A stretch of DNA of 64,000 nucleotides, taken from the NCBI GenBank assembly GCA_044227665.1, contig JBGAWK010000006.1, forward strand, positions 1-64,000, in the 5' to 3' direction. Source of the stretch: JBGAWK01 sp044227665 (lineage in GTDB: Bacteria; Bacteroidota; Bacteroidia; Chitinophagales; JADIYW01). This document shows, in pieces, positions 46,092 through 54,816 of the stretch. The notes beneath the pieces are model-generated. The model did not search any database. It was not told the DNA's origin and saw nothing but the letters and a program-made list of their open reading frames with translations. Numbering within the stretch: position 1 is the stretch's first letter; every line of letters begins with the position of its first letter. Both the position numbers and the translations under genes were made by a program.

Positions 46092-47066
46092 ATGCCATAT
46101 CTTTTATTGTTCGTATTATTTTGTTTGAGCGGCTGCAAGCAAAAACCAGCACCTAAACAAGAAGTGTTACATATAGAACAGGAGCAATTGCTGTTTTTTC
46201 CTATAGGAGGTCAGTATCTGAATCTCAGAACTTTTGAAATGTCTTCTATAGCTATTCCCGATAGTCAAAATATTACCCTGCACCCCAAAAATCGTTGGCA
46301 ATATGAGGATAAAAAATTTAGTGTCGTACATAGAAATGGCTTTAGATATTCTACTTCGCCCACGATTACACCTAATATTGAGAAGCAAGGAAAAGTGGTG
46401 AAAGATAGCCTTACAAATGACGAAACAAACTTCTTGCTACAGAACGATTCTGGTGTAATATGGATTCATGATATTCCGCATGAAACCTTTACAGATGTGA
46501 TATTGTTCGATTCAGCAGGACATAAGCTATGGCATACCGTAGTAGAAACCAAGGATACATCTGGCAAAAAGATACTTCATTTTCAAACCTATACTGGCGC
46601 AGCCATACTTTTTGGCAGTGCCAGTAAAACTGTATTCATACATACTGCCAATGGCAGCAAAAAGAACCTCGATATGAATACGGGAGGAATCATCACAGAC
46701 TTGGATGGCATTACAATCATAGGCGTACTTCCTATAGATAGTGGCGCAATACATAGGATTTCTTATTTTGCCGAAGATTTCAAACTTGCGAACATAAAAT
46801 CAAAGTTTGCCCGTGCTGCCACGGCATCTAATAATTCGCAATATTTTGTTTTGCTCTATAATAAAGGCAAATCTGAGGCGCAATTGCAAACCTATAACCT
46901 ATTTAATAATACCCTTTCTTGGGAAAGTACAATAGCCATAGACGGTAGTATCAATTCAGCTAAATTGTTGAGCTATGAGAAAAAAATCATAGTAGATATA
47001 CAAGGAGAACAAGAAAATACCTGTAAAATCTATAATGTAATGGATGGCAAGATGCTGTATAAATAG
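46092..47066 (+). CDS. Lipoprotein of unknown function
   Basis: 324 residues with leader MPYLLLFVLFCLSGC and lipobox LSGC (Cys 15). The mature part has repeated short beta strands (FAEDFKLANIK, YFVLLYNKGKSEAQ, KIYNVMDGKMLYK) suggesting a beta-propeller. Family not recognised. Lone rightward gene ending 22 bp before the convergent MBL hydrolase. Confidence 0.65.
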   Translation: MPYLLLFVLFCLSGCKQKPAPKQEVLHIEQEQLLFFPIGGQYLNLRTFEMSSIAIPDSQNITLHPKNRWQYEDKKFSVVHRNGFRYSTSPTITPNIEKQGKVVKDSLTNDETNFLLQNDSGVIWIHDIPHETFTDVILFDSAGHKLWHTVVETKDTSGKKILHFQTYTGAAILFGSASKTVFIHTANGSKKNLDMNTGGIITDLDGITIIGVLPIDSGAIHRISYFAEDFKLANIKSKFARAATASNNSQYFVLLYNKGKSEAQLQTYNLFNNTLSWESTIAIDGSINSAKLLSYEKKIIVDIQGEQENTCKIYNVMDGKMLYK

Positions 47067-47087
47067 GATATAAATAATAGCCCAAAT

Positions 47088-47729
47088 TTATCCCCTCACA
47101 AAGGGATTGCTGCGCTTTTCATCGCCAATGGTAGTGGTGTCGCCATGACCACTATAAACAGTATAATCATCAGGCAAGCAATAGAGTTGTGTGCGTATAG
47201 AGGCGATGAGTGTATCGTAATCACCTCCGGGTAAATCTGTTCGTCCTATACTACCATTGAATAACACATCACCACCTATGACCCAGCGCTGATCATCGTT
47301 CACAAAGCATACACTGCCGGGAGAATGTCCTGGCGTAAACAATACGCTGAGCCTGTCGTCATGCCACAGGATATCTTCACCCTCTACTAGGGAGGTTCTT
47401 ACCGTGGGTAAGGGCGGCATCCGCACCCCAAACATCTGCCCAGCTAGTGGTGCGCCATCCCAAATCATTTGCTCATTTTTGTGCATCTCGGGAGTGAGTC
47501 CGTAGGTATTGTATAGGTATTGTGTGCCGAAGATATGGTCTAAGTGGGCGTGGGTGAGTAGTAATCTCACTGGAGTAAGACCCTGGCTGCTAATGAAAGA
47601 TGAAAGATTTTCATTTTCACTAGCGGAATAGTTGCCGGGATCTATGATGATGCATTCCTTTTTTTCGTTGTACAATACATACGTGTTTTCATAAAATGGG
47701 TTATAAGTAAAATATGCAACTTCTATCAT
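47088..47729 (-). CDS. MBL-fold hydrolase (glyoxalase II-like)
   Basis: 213 residues with the metallo-beta-lactamase metal motif THAHLDH (H60, H62, D64, H65), then FTPGHSPGSVC, GGDVLFNGSIGRTD and the terminal YSGHGDTTTIGDE, the pattern of the small glyoxalase II-like group found across bacteria. Probable thioester hydrolase; true substrate uncertain. Divergent from the TolB-like gene with a 68-bp gap. Confidence 0.9.
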   Translation of the reverse strand: MIEVAYFTYNPFYENTYVLYNEKKECIIIDPGNYSASENENLSSFISSQGLTPVRLLLTHAHLDHIFGTQYLYNTYGLTPEMHKNEQMIWDGAPLAGQMFGVRMPPLPTVRTSLVEGEDILWHDDRLSVLFTPGHSPGSVCFVNDDQRWVIGGDVLFNGSIGRTDLPGGDYDTLIASIRTQLYCLPDDYTVYSGHGDTTTIGDEKRSNPFVRG

Positions 47730-47797
47730 ATCTCCTGCGTTATTGTGTATATTTATCCTCTGATTGGCGAAGGTACTATTTTATACCTCTAAAATTC

Positions 47798-50700
47798 ATG
47801 CGGTTGACAAAGATTTGGAGCATATTATTTTTTCTTATAAGTAGCAATATCCTGTGGTCACAGACCACGCAGATAGAATTTGGTCAAAATAGAGTGCAGT
47901 ACCACGACTTTGAATTTATGCACTATGAGACAGAGAATCTCCATGTATATTTTTATATGGGAGGGCAGGAGCTGGGCAAGTTTGTAGTGCTGGCAGGAGA
48001 AGAGCTCATCCAGTATATGGAAGAGAAGCTAGATTACCGCATTAACTCTCAGATAGAGATACTGATATACAATGATATTAGCGATTTAGCACAGACCAAT
48101 GTGGGTTTGGGTCGTGACTTTTACAATGTAGGGGGTACTACTCGGATTATTGACAATAAACTTTTTGTCTATTTTGATGGAGATCATAACCATCTCGTAG
48201 AATCCCTGAAAAAGGGATTCGCAGAATTATATATTCGTGCCATGATGACAGGGGGAAACTTGCAGGAGATATTGCAAAATACTTTTCTGATGAGCCTGCC
48301 AGCATGGTTCAAACCCGGACTTGCTAATTATATAGGCAGTAGATGGAATACTACCTTGGACGATGAGTTGAGGAATTACTTTCTTTATGTTAAAAACCCT
48401 TCATTGAAAAAACTCCTAGCCCAGCAACCTGATTTTGGTGGTCAGGCGGTATGGCACTATATTGAAGCCAGATTCGGAGAAGCTTCCATCCAAGATATAT
48501 TGTATATGACACGCATCAATAGGAGCGCAAATAATGGCTTTAACTATGTGGTTGGTGAATCATTAGACAATATTTTGATAGCCTGTGAACAGTACTATTA
48601 TGATACTTACGTACAAGATACCTTCAATAGGCAGCAGCTAGATATAGAGAAGATAAAAACCGCAGCCAAGAAGGATATAGAGCACGTATTAATCTCCCCT
48701 GACGGAAAATATTTGGCATACAGCATCCATCAAGGCGGATTTTTTAAAGTCTTTACCAAAGATATAGCCACAGGCAAAAAGAAGAAGGTCGTGCGCGCGG
48801 GATTCAAGTCCGATAATTATCCTTTTGACTATTCCTACCCCCTATTGGCGTGGACACCCGGAGCTACACGTTTAAGTGTGGTCTATGAACGCCGTGACGA
48901 AATACAACATCATATTTTTAATAATAAAGGTAAAAAAGTAAGTAGCAAGCCGATACGCAAACTGGACAGAGTGTATCAGATAGCCTATACTCCCGATGGT
49001 AATAAGCTGATACTTTCTGGTCAGCATCGAGGACAGTCCGATATCTTCCTTTATGATTTAGTATTGGATGCCCTCACGCCCGTCACTAATGATATGTTTG
49101 ATGACTTATATCCTGCATATTATACTCAAGGGGATAGTATCAGCGGTATTTTATTTGTTTCTAATAGAAATACCACTGATTTGGCAAATCCGTCTTTGGA
49201 TTCTGTCCTTCCTTTGGGGAATTTTGATCTCTATTTTTATAATATAAATCAAGAAAATTATAAGCTGTCGGAGCTAAGCCAGACTAGCTTTGCTCAAGAA
49301 AAAGGAGTATCATCACTGTCGAACGGTACATTTTCTTACTTGTCGGATGAAAGCGGCATCTACAATATCTATGCTGGTACGCTTACTCCCTATATCTCAG
49401 GATACGATACCCTTATAACCTTACAGGAGGTAAGTGGAGACACGATTATAGAAATTACACCTATCATCTCTTATAACGCTGAAGTGTCGCCACAGTCAGA
49501 TTTTGCCTATGCTGCAAAAGAATTTTCTTTGGAACGCAATGGTACTGCCATAGCACTATTGGCAGCACCCAAGAAACCTATAGCCACTTCCGTAGATTTA
49601 CAATTGCGTAAGCCAAGATCTACGGTGTATAGAGATAATTCATCAAAATCTTCGGAGTCGGATATTAGCAAGGAAGAAATTACACAGCTTTCTGCCTATC
49701 AGACTGAAATTGATGCCTTGGTTGTAGATACCTTTGCCTTTTATTTTGAGTCGGATTTTAATAATACCATTTATACTCAAAAAGAAAAAGACAGTATTTC
49801 TGCCATAGGTGTCATCAACGGCTCTTCTAATGTTGCTGAGCAAGGTGATGAGGTCTCATTGCAGCGCAAGTATGCCCCGTTTTTTGCTTCACGTATTGTA
49901 TCCTATACACCTAGGTTTACCTCGGATTATGTGGTAACTCAGGTGGACAACAGCTTACTACCATTTGCCTATCAAAATTACAATATTAATGGAGGGGCTT
50001 TCAATCAGCCTACACTGAATGGCATGATTACCTTTGGCGTAAAAGATGTTTTGGAAAATCATAGATTGGTGGGTGGTTTTAGGATACCTACCAACTTCGA
50101 CGGCACAGATGTGTATGTGAGTTATAACAATGTAAAAAAGAGATTGGATCAACGCTATCTTTTTTATAGAAGCTCTGATAAGATTGTAGGGACTATAGAG
50201 TACCCTGCCGGTAAGTATAATACGGCGGTAGGACGACCCAAAACACACTACCTAGAGGCTAGGCTGTCCTATCCCTTAGATGTAACAAAGAGTATAAGAC
50301 TTACGGTAGGCTATCGCAATGATAGACTATTAGTAGCCTATACCGATACTTTTACCTTGGGTTTTAGAGATGATATCAATGAGAATTGGTCTCTAATACG
50401 ACTGGAATATGTGAAAGACAATGCCAAAGAGATACAGTTCAATATCCCAGAAGGCTTCAAGTGCAAGGCTTATACCGAATTCTTTAAGGATTGGTCACGT
50501 AAGAAAACTGACGTATTTACAGTAGGCTTTGATATGCGCTATTACTTGAAGATACACAAAAATATCATTTGGGCTAATCGCTTGGCAGGGGCATCCTCTT
50601 TCGGGCATGAGAAAATATTGTACTTTCTAGGTGGCGTAGATTCTTGGCTCAATCAGAGTTATAACTACAACAATCCTACGGACGTGTCATATAATTATGC

Positions 50701-51142
50701 TTTTCAGACTGTGGTTACGAATATGCGTGGTTATCCCCAAAATGCGCGCAATGGCAACAGCTTTACGGTGCTAAACTCGGAGTTGCGAGTGCCCTTGTTC
50801 TCCTATTTGCTGCAAAGACCTCTGAAATCATCTTTTTTCAAAAATTTTCAATTAATAGGTTTTTTTGACATGGGGGCAGCATATAAAGGACTCACACTTT
50901 TTGACAATGACAATCCTTATCGTTCAGAACTCGTAACTACGCCCCTTTCCAATAGCAATATTGGAAATCCTATAGAAGTAACTGTGAATTATTATAGAAA
51001 CCCTATGGTTTATAGTTATGGTGTAGGACTGCGGACTACACTATTGGGATATTTTGTGCGCTTGGATTTAGCATGGGCGCGAGATGCACAGTATAGAAAT
51101 GATAATCCAAAGTTTCTGTTCTCTTTGAGCAAAGATTTCTAA
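47798..51142 (+). CDS. TolB-like propeller fused to an outer-membrane beta-barrel
   Basis: 1114 residues from ATG 47798 (MRLTKIWSILFF, signal peptide ending NILWSQ); the longer frame to 47714 runs into the opposite gene and lacks a signal. Order: an N-terminal domain of about 220 residues resembling gluzincin/peptidase MA-like modules but without a clear HExxH, PD40/WD40-like repeats (LISPDGKYLAYSIHQ, AYTPDGNKLILSGQHRGQ, YLSDESGIYNIYA) from about 290-520, then a BamA/surface-antigen-like barrel to the C-terminus ending KFLFSLSKDF. Outer-membrane anchored; probably periplasmic propeller and surface barrel. Function unknown, often called biopolymer transporter Tol. Confidence 0.82.
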   Translation: MRLTKIWSILFFLISSNILWSQTTQIEFGQNRVQYHDFEFMHYETENLHVYFYMGGQELGKFVVLAGEELIQYMEEKLDYRINSQIEILIYNDISDLAQTNVGLGRDFYNVGGTTRIIDNKLFVYFDGDHNHLVESLKKGFAELYIRAMMTGGNLQEILQNTFLMSLPAWFKPGLANYIGSRWNTTLDDELRNYFLYVKNPSLKKLLAQQPDFGGQAVWHYIEARFGEASIQDILYMTRINRSANNGFNYVVGESLDNILIACEQYYYDTYVQDTFNRQQLDIEKIKTAAKKDIEHVLISPDGKYLAYSIHQGGFFKVFTKDIATGKKKKVVRAGFKSDNYPFDYSYPLLAWTPGATRLSVVYERRDEIQHHIFNNKGKKVSSKPIRKLDRVYQIAYTPDGNKLILSGQHRGQSDIFLYDLVLDALTPVTNDMFDDLYPAYYTQGDSISGILFVSNRNTTDLANPSLDSVLPLGNFDLYFYNINQENYKLSELSQTSFAQEKGVSSLSNGTFSYLSDESGIYNIYAGTLTPYISGYDTLITLQEVSGDTIIEITPIISYNAEVSPQSDFAYAAKEFSLERNGTAIALLAAPKKPIATSVDLQLRKPRSTVYRDNSSKSSESDISKEEITQLSAYQTEIDALVVDTFAFYFESDFNNTIYTQKEKDSISAIGVINGSSNVAEQGDEVSLQRKYAPFFASRIVSYTPRFTSDYVVTQVDNSLLPFAYQNYNINGGAFNQPTLNGMITFGVKDVLENHRLVGGFRIPTNFDGTDVYVSYNNVKKRLDQRYLFYRSSDKIVGTIEYPAGKYNTAVGRPKTHYLEARLSYPLDVTKSIRLTVGYRNDRLLVAYTDTFTLGFRDDINENWSLIRLEYVKDNAKEIQFNIPEGFKCKAYTEFFKDWSRKKTDVFTVGFDMRYYLKIHKNIIWANRLAGASSFGHEKILYFLGGVDSWLNQSYNYNNPTDVSYNYAFQTVVTNMRGYPQNARNGNSFTVLNSELRVPLFSYLLQRPLKSSFFKNFQLIGFFDMGAAYKGLTLFDNDNPYRSELVTTPLSNSNIGNPIEVTVNYYRNPMVYSYGVGLRTTLLGYFVRLDLAWARDAQYRNDNPKFLFSLSKDF

Positions 51143-51193
51143 AGGTGTTTCCAGAAATTTAATACAGAAGCTCAGATTTTTTATTAAATTATC

Positions 51194-51223
51194 TTGCTAA
51201 TATTGAAAATATACCTACCTTTG
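51194..51223 (+). promoter_or_regulatory. Promoter of tRNA-Phe
   Basis: TTG (51194-51196), 19 bp, TACCTTTG (51216-51223) followed by CAGTCC, 13 bp before the tRNA. Same architecture as at 45060. Confidence 0.75.
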
Positions 51224-51236
51224 CAGTCCCGAAAAT

Positions 51237-51309
51237 GGTGCGGTAGCTCAGTCGGTAGAGCAATGGACTGAAAATCCATGTGTCGGCGGTTCGATCCCGC
51301 CCCACACCA
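51237..51309 (+). tRNA. tRNA-Phe (GAA) with an acceptor-stem mismatch
   Basis: A 73-nt cloverleaf: anticodon arm ATGGA-CTGAAAA-TCCAT with GAA at 51270-51272, D-arm GCTC/GAGC, T-arm GGCGG-TTCGATC-CCGCC, acceptor GGTGCGG/CCACACC and discriminator A309. Six acceptor pairs are normal, but the fifth reads C (51241) against A (51304), where G would be expected. CCA is not encoded. Confidence 0.95.
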
Positions 51310-51319
51310 CAAGAAAGGA

Positions 51320-51350
51320 AAGCGCCTTGGATACTCCAAGGCGCTTTTTT
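51320..51350. terminator. Strong terminator shared by tRNA-Phe and metF
   Basis: Perfect 12-bp stem AAGCGCCTTGGA/TCCAAGGCGCTT around the loop TAC, with T-rich tail at 51345-51352 for the tRNA; the converging metF gene ends at 51354 and the complementary A tract at 51311-51320 gives it a T tract as well, so it can work in both directions. Confidence 0.85.
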
Positions 51351-51353
51351 GTT

Positions 51354-52310
51354 TTACAATAGTTGCTCGCAGACATCTTTTATTGTAGCTACATCACTCA
51401 TGGTGTATAAGTGTAGGCAAGGTACACCTTTGGCCAATAAATCTTTAGATTGTAGCACGCACCATTCTATACCCACCCTGCGTGCATCCTCATCATTTTT
51501 GCAGTTGCGAATTTCTTTCACCAAGGTGTCGGGAAAATCTATGAAGAAGGTGCTGGGGATAAAATTGAGCTGGCTTATCTTTGTAAGAGGTTTTATTCCT
51601 GGAATAATGGGTACATTAATACCCATATTCCTACAGTCTTCTACGAAATTATAGTAAACCTGATTGTCGAAAAACATCTGTGTAACTACGTATTGTGCCC
51701 CAGCATCTACTTTTGCCTTCAGGCGGACCAAATCTTCTTCGTAGTTAGCAGCTTCAAAGTGTTTTTCCGGATATCCGGCTACACTTATACAAAAATCTGT
51801 CTTATGCGCATTTACAATATCATCATCTAGGTATTTACCCTTGTTCATGCTCATGATTTGTGATACCAAGTCCAATGCATAAGCATTGCCATTGGGTTCA
51901 GGGATAAATTTTTTCTCTAGCTTGCGAGCATCACCTCGCAATGCCAAAATATTGTGAATACCCAAGAAGTTGAGATCTATTAGGGCATTTTCTGTTTCTT
52001 CTTTGGTGAAGCCACCACAAATGAGGTGAGGAACTGCTTCTACATTATACTTATTTTTTATTGCAGCACAAATCCCTACCGTCCCGGGTCGCTTTCTTAC
52101 GGCAATTTTCTCGAAATATCCGCCTTTAGTCTGTTTATATTCATATTCTTCTCGATGATAGGTGACATCAACAAATGGTGGTTTGAATTCCATAAGTGGG
52201 TCCAAAATTCTATATAAGGAATCAATACTCCTTCCTTTTAGAGGAGGAAGTATCTCGAAGGATACCAAGGATTGTCCTTGTTTTTGCAATAAAATATCTG
52301 TTACTTTCAT
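51354..52310 (-). CDS. metF: Methylenetetrahydrofolate reductase
   Basis: 318 residues from ATG 52310 (MKVTDILLQK); the frame opens 15 bp earlier at a TTG. FAD-dependent TIM barrel with SFEILPPLKGRSID, VDVTYHREE, GGFTKEE, ILALRGDA, and AQYVVTQMFFDN. It reduces 5,10-methylene-THF to 5-methyl-THF for methionine synthesis; metZ lies 3.5 kb away, consistent with a loose methionine neighbourhood. A TACATTTG box (52323-52330, this strand) is 12 bp upstream. Confidence 0.95.
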   Translation of the reverse strand: MKVTDILLQKQGQSLVSFEILPPLKGRSIDSLYRILDPLMEFKPPFVDVTYHREEYEYKQTKGGYFEKIAVRKRPGTVGICAAIKNKYNVEAVPHLICGGFTKEETENALIDLNFLGIHNILALRGDARKLEKKFIPEPNGNAYALDLVSQIMSMNKGKYLDDDIVNAHKTDFCISVAGYPEKHFEAANYEEDLVRLKAKVDAGAQYVVTQMFFDNQVYYNFVEDCRNMGINVPIIPGIKPLTKISQLNFIPSTFFIDFPDTLVKEIRNCKNDEDARRVGIEWCVLQSKDLLAKGVPCLHLYTMSDVATIKDVCEQLL

Positions 52311-52381
52311 CTTAATATATCGCAAATGTACAATGCCTAAGACATAAAAAAATTGTTCTATGGCAAATTATCAGAGACATA

Positions 52382-53422
52382 TTATTCGTTACGCAGGCTA
52401 TTCCATCCTATAGCTACAATATCATGCAGGTTTTCACCTTTTGTAAGCAGCTTTACGCCTAAGTTTTCGTCCAAGATTTCCCCTATTATAGAAATATCGG
52501 GGTGTTGGTCAATAATTTGTTTATGTTCAGGAGATATTGTGAATAGCAGCTCGTAGTCTTCGCCACCACTAAGCGCACAGTTGATAGGATCTATGTTCAA
52601 CTCCAGCGCAGTATTGTATGTTTCTTTGGCTATAGGAATTTGAGCCTCATAGAGTATTGCCCCAGTTTTGGACTGACGGCAAAGGTGTAATAGCTCAGAA
52701 CTAAGTCCATCAGAGATGTCTATCATTGCTGAAGGAGTTATTTTATTATCCTTAAAATAATCAATAATATCTGTTCTCGCTTCCGCCTTTAGCTGTCGTT
52801 GGATGATATAGTCATAGCCACTCAACTTGGGCGTGGTAGTGGGATGCTGTTGGTAAATGGACTTCTCACGTTCTAATATTTGTAATCCTATGTATGCTGC
52901 GCCTAAGTCACCAGAGGTACATACGAGGTCTCCGGGCTTAGCCCCCGACCTATAGGTGATATTCGCGCCATCGGCAGTACCCATAGCAACCACATTGATA
53001 ATCAGTCCTTTGTTGGAAGCGGTGGTGTCGCCGCCTATCAGATCCACCTTATATACCTCGCAGGCTTTGCGCACTCCTTCATACAATGCTTCTACAGCTT
53101 CTACAGAGAATCTATTCGATATAGCTAGAGAGATGAGAATATGTTGAGGCGTAGCATTCATGGCACAAAGATCTGAAATATTGACGGATACGGCTTTATA
53201 CCCAAGATAATGAAGCGGACAATAGCTCAAATCAAAGTGTATGCCCTCTACTAATATGTCTGTAGTAACAATAGTGCGACCTTCCTGATTCTGTAATACT
53301 GCACCATCATCGCCTATAGCTCTAATTGTGGTATCATGTATGGCAGTAAAATTTTTTGTAATTCTATCTATTAATCCAAACTCTCCTAATGTGCTTATCT
53401 CTGTCCTCTGCTGATTTTCCAT
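52382..53422 (-). CDS. thiL: Thiamine-monophosphate kinase
   Basis: 346 residues; a PurM/AIR-synthase-like ATP-binding fold with IGDDGAVL, TTDILVEGIHFDLSY, AVSVNISDLCAMNATP, and DISDGLSSELLHLCR. It phosphorylates thiamine monophosphate to thiamine diphosphate. The only other thiamine-linked gene in the window is the ThiS-like one at 14692. A TATTTTTG box (53427-53434, this strand) lies 4 bp before the ATG, so the leader would be absent or very short. Confidence 0.95.
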   Translation of the reverse strand: MENQQRTEISTLGEFGLIDRITKNFTAIHDTTIRAIGDDGAVLQNQEGRTIVTTDILVEGIHFDLSYCPLHYLGYKAVSVNISDLCAMNATPQHILISLAISNRFSVEAVEALYEGVRKACEVYKVDLIGGDTTASNKGLIINVVAMGTADGANITYRSGAKPGDLVCTSGDLGAAYIGLQILEREKSIYQQHPTTTPKLSGYDYIIQRQLKAEARTDIIDYFKDNKITPSAMIDISDGLSSELLHLCRQSKTGAILYEAQIPIAKETYNTALELNIDPINCALSGGEDYELLFTISPEHKQIIDQHPDISIIGEILDENLGVKLLTKGENLHDIVAIGWNSLRNE

Positions 53423-53521
53423 GACACAAAAATAGTCCTATTACTTTTTACGGCAGTATATTTTTTCATTTAGATTTAAAATTGAATTCTATAAAAACCA
53501 TTACATTAGTCGTTTTTTTCA

Positions 53522-54805
53522 ATGACAACAGTATCCATAATTCTGACTATATGCTTTATAATAGGCTACATAGCCATTATCGTAGAACATAATATAAGTA
53601 TAGACAAATCTGCTACATCACTGCTCACAGGGGTGTTGATGTGGACAATAATTGCACTTACAGGTGATATACACGTAGTACAACATGATTTCCTTCATGT
53701 CGTACTGCCGGAGATAGCGGGAATCTTGCTATTTATTATAGGTGCAATGACTATTGTAGAGGTTATAGACTTACATAATGGATTCAAGGCCATCACCGAT
53801 ATCATTCAGACAAAGAATAAGAAGAAATTTTTGTGGATTATAGGTTTTGTATCGTTTTTTATGGGAGCAATTTTAGACAACCTTACTACTGCCATCGTAA
53901 TGGTGACATTGCTAAGAAAGCTTATTGACGATAAGGAGGAACGTATGTTGCTGGCAGGAGTTGTAATTGTTGCTGCAAATGCAGGGGGAGCTTGGTCACC
54001 TATAGGCAATGTAACCACTACACTATTGTGGAATGGTGGGCAAATTTCCCCACTTAAAGTGTTCATAGAGAATTTTATTCCTGGTTTAATTTGCTTGATT
54101 ATTCCCCTAATGATGTTTACAAATAAGTTCAAGGGAGAGTTAGTGTTCAATATCCAAGAAGAAAATGCAGGCATTTCTCGATCTACAAGTATTTCAATCT
54201 TTGTATTAGGAATTGCACTTCTTTTAGCTGTTCCAATTTATAAAACAATTACCCACCTACCACCATTTATGGGAATGATGTTTAGTTTAGGTGTTTTTTG
54301 GTTCATAATAGATATGTTACATAATGCCCAGAATTCTGAAGAGAAAGTTAAACTTTCGGTCTTTAAGGCTATGAGTAAGATAGATATGCCTACTGTTGTT
54401 TTTTTCTTTGGGATATTATCCGCGGTTGCAGCATTGGAGTACAGCCATGTGCTTACACTTTTTGCTCAATGGATGGACAAATATGTTGGCAACCACAATG
54501 TAATTATATATATCATAGGATTACTTTCTGCCATAGTAGATAATGTGCCATTAGTAGCGGCGGTACAAGGGATGTATGATGTGTCGCAATTCCCCGCGGA
54601 TAGTCATTTTTGGCATTTTGTAGCTTATTGTGCTGGAACAGGAGGCTCCATATTAATTATAGGCTCAGCAGCAGGAGTGGCAGCTATGGGCATAGAGAAG
54701 ATAGATTTCTTATGGTATGCCAAGCGAATAGGCTTCATAGCCTGGGTAGGTTACTCCGCTGGAGCACTCTTCACTATAGTATGGTCGCGATTTATAGGTA
54801 TGTAA
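53522..54805 (+). CDS. nhaD: NhaD-type sodium/proton antiporter
   Basis: 427 residues and about 12 membrane helices. Family blocks: AGILLFIIGAMTIVEVIDLHNGF, the conserved GAILDNLTTAIVMVTLLRKL, NAGGAWSPIGNVTTTLLW and DNVPLVAAVQGMY, with the ion-translocating Asp and Asn/Thr pairs. It expels Na or Li in exchange for protons and is common in alkaliphilic or saline-adapted bacteria. Convergent with metZ; their ends meet in a palindrome. Confidence 0.93.
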   Translation: MTTVSIILTICFIIGYIAIIVEHNISIDKSATSLLTGVLMWTIIALTGDIHVVQHDFLHVVLPEIAGILLFIIGAMTIVEVIDLHNGFKAITDIIQTKNKKKFLWIIGFVSFFMGAILDNLTTAIVMVTLLRKLIDDKEERMLLAGVVIVAANAGGAWSPIGNVTTTLLWNGGQISPLKVFIENFIPGLICLIIPLMMFTNKFKGELVFNIQEENAGISRSTSISIFVLGIALLLAVPIYKTITHLPPFMGMMFSLGVFWFIIDMLHNAQNSEEKVKLSVFKAMSKIDMPTVVFFFGILSAVAALEYSHVLTLFAQWMDKYVGNHNVIIYIIGLLSAIVDNVPLVAAVQGMYDVSQFPADSHFWHFVAYCAGTGGSILIIGSAAGVAAMGIEKIDFLWYAKRIGFIAWVGYSAGALFTIVWSRFIGM

Positions 54806-54816
54806 ATATTACATAC
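54798..54816. repeat. Perfect 8-bp palindrome joining nhaD and metZ ends
   Basis: GTATGTAA, loop ATA, TTACATAC. Both reading frames end Met-stop (ATG TAA), so each arm is the end of one gene. It could fold into a short hairpin usable by both converging transcripts, but there is no T tract. Confidence 0.6.

Noticed and set aside
47714..47797. N-terminal extension of the TolB-like gene
   Set aside because: Overlaps the divergent MBL gene start; the signal peptide begins at 47798.
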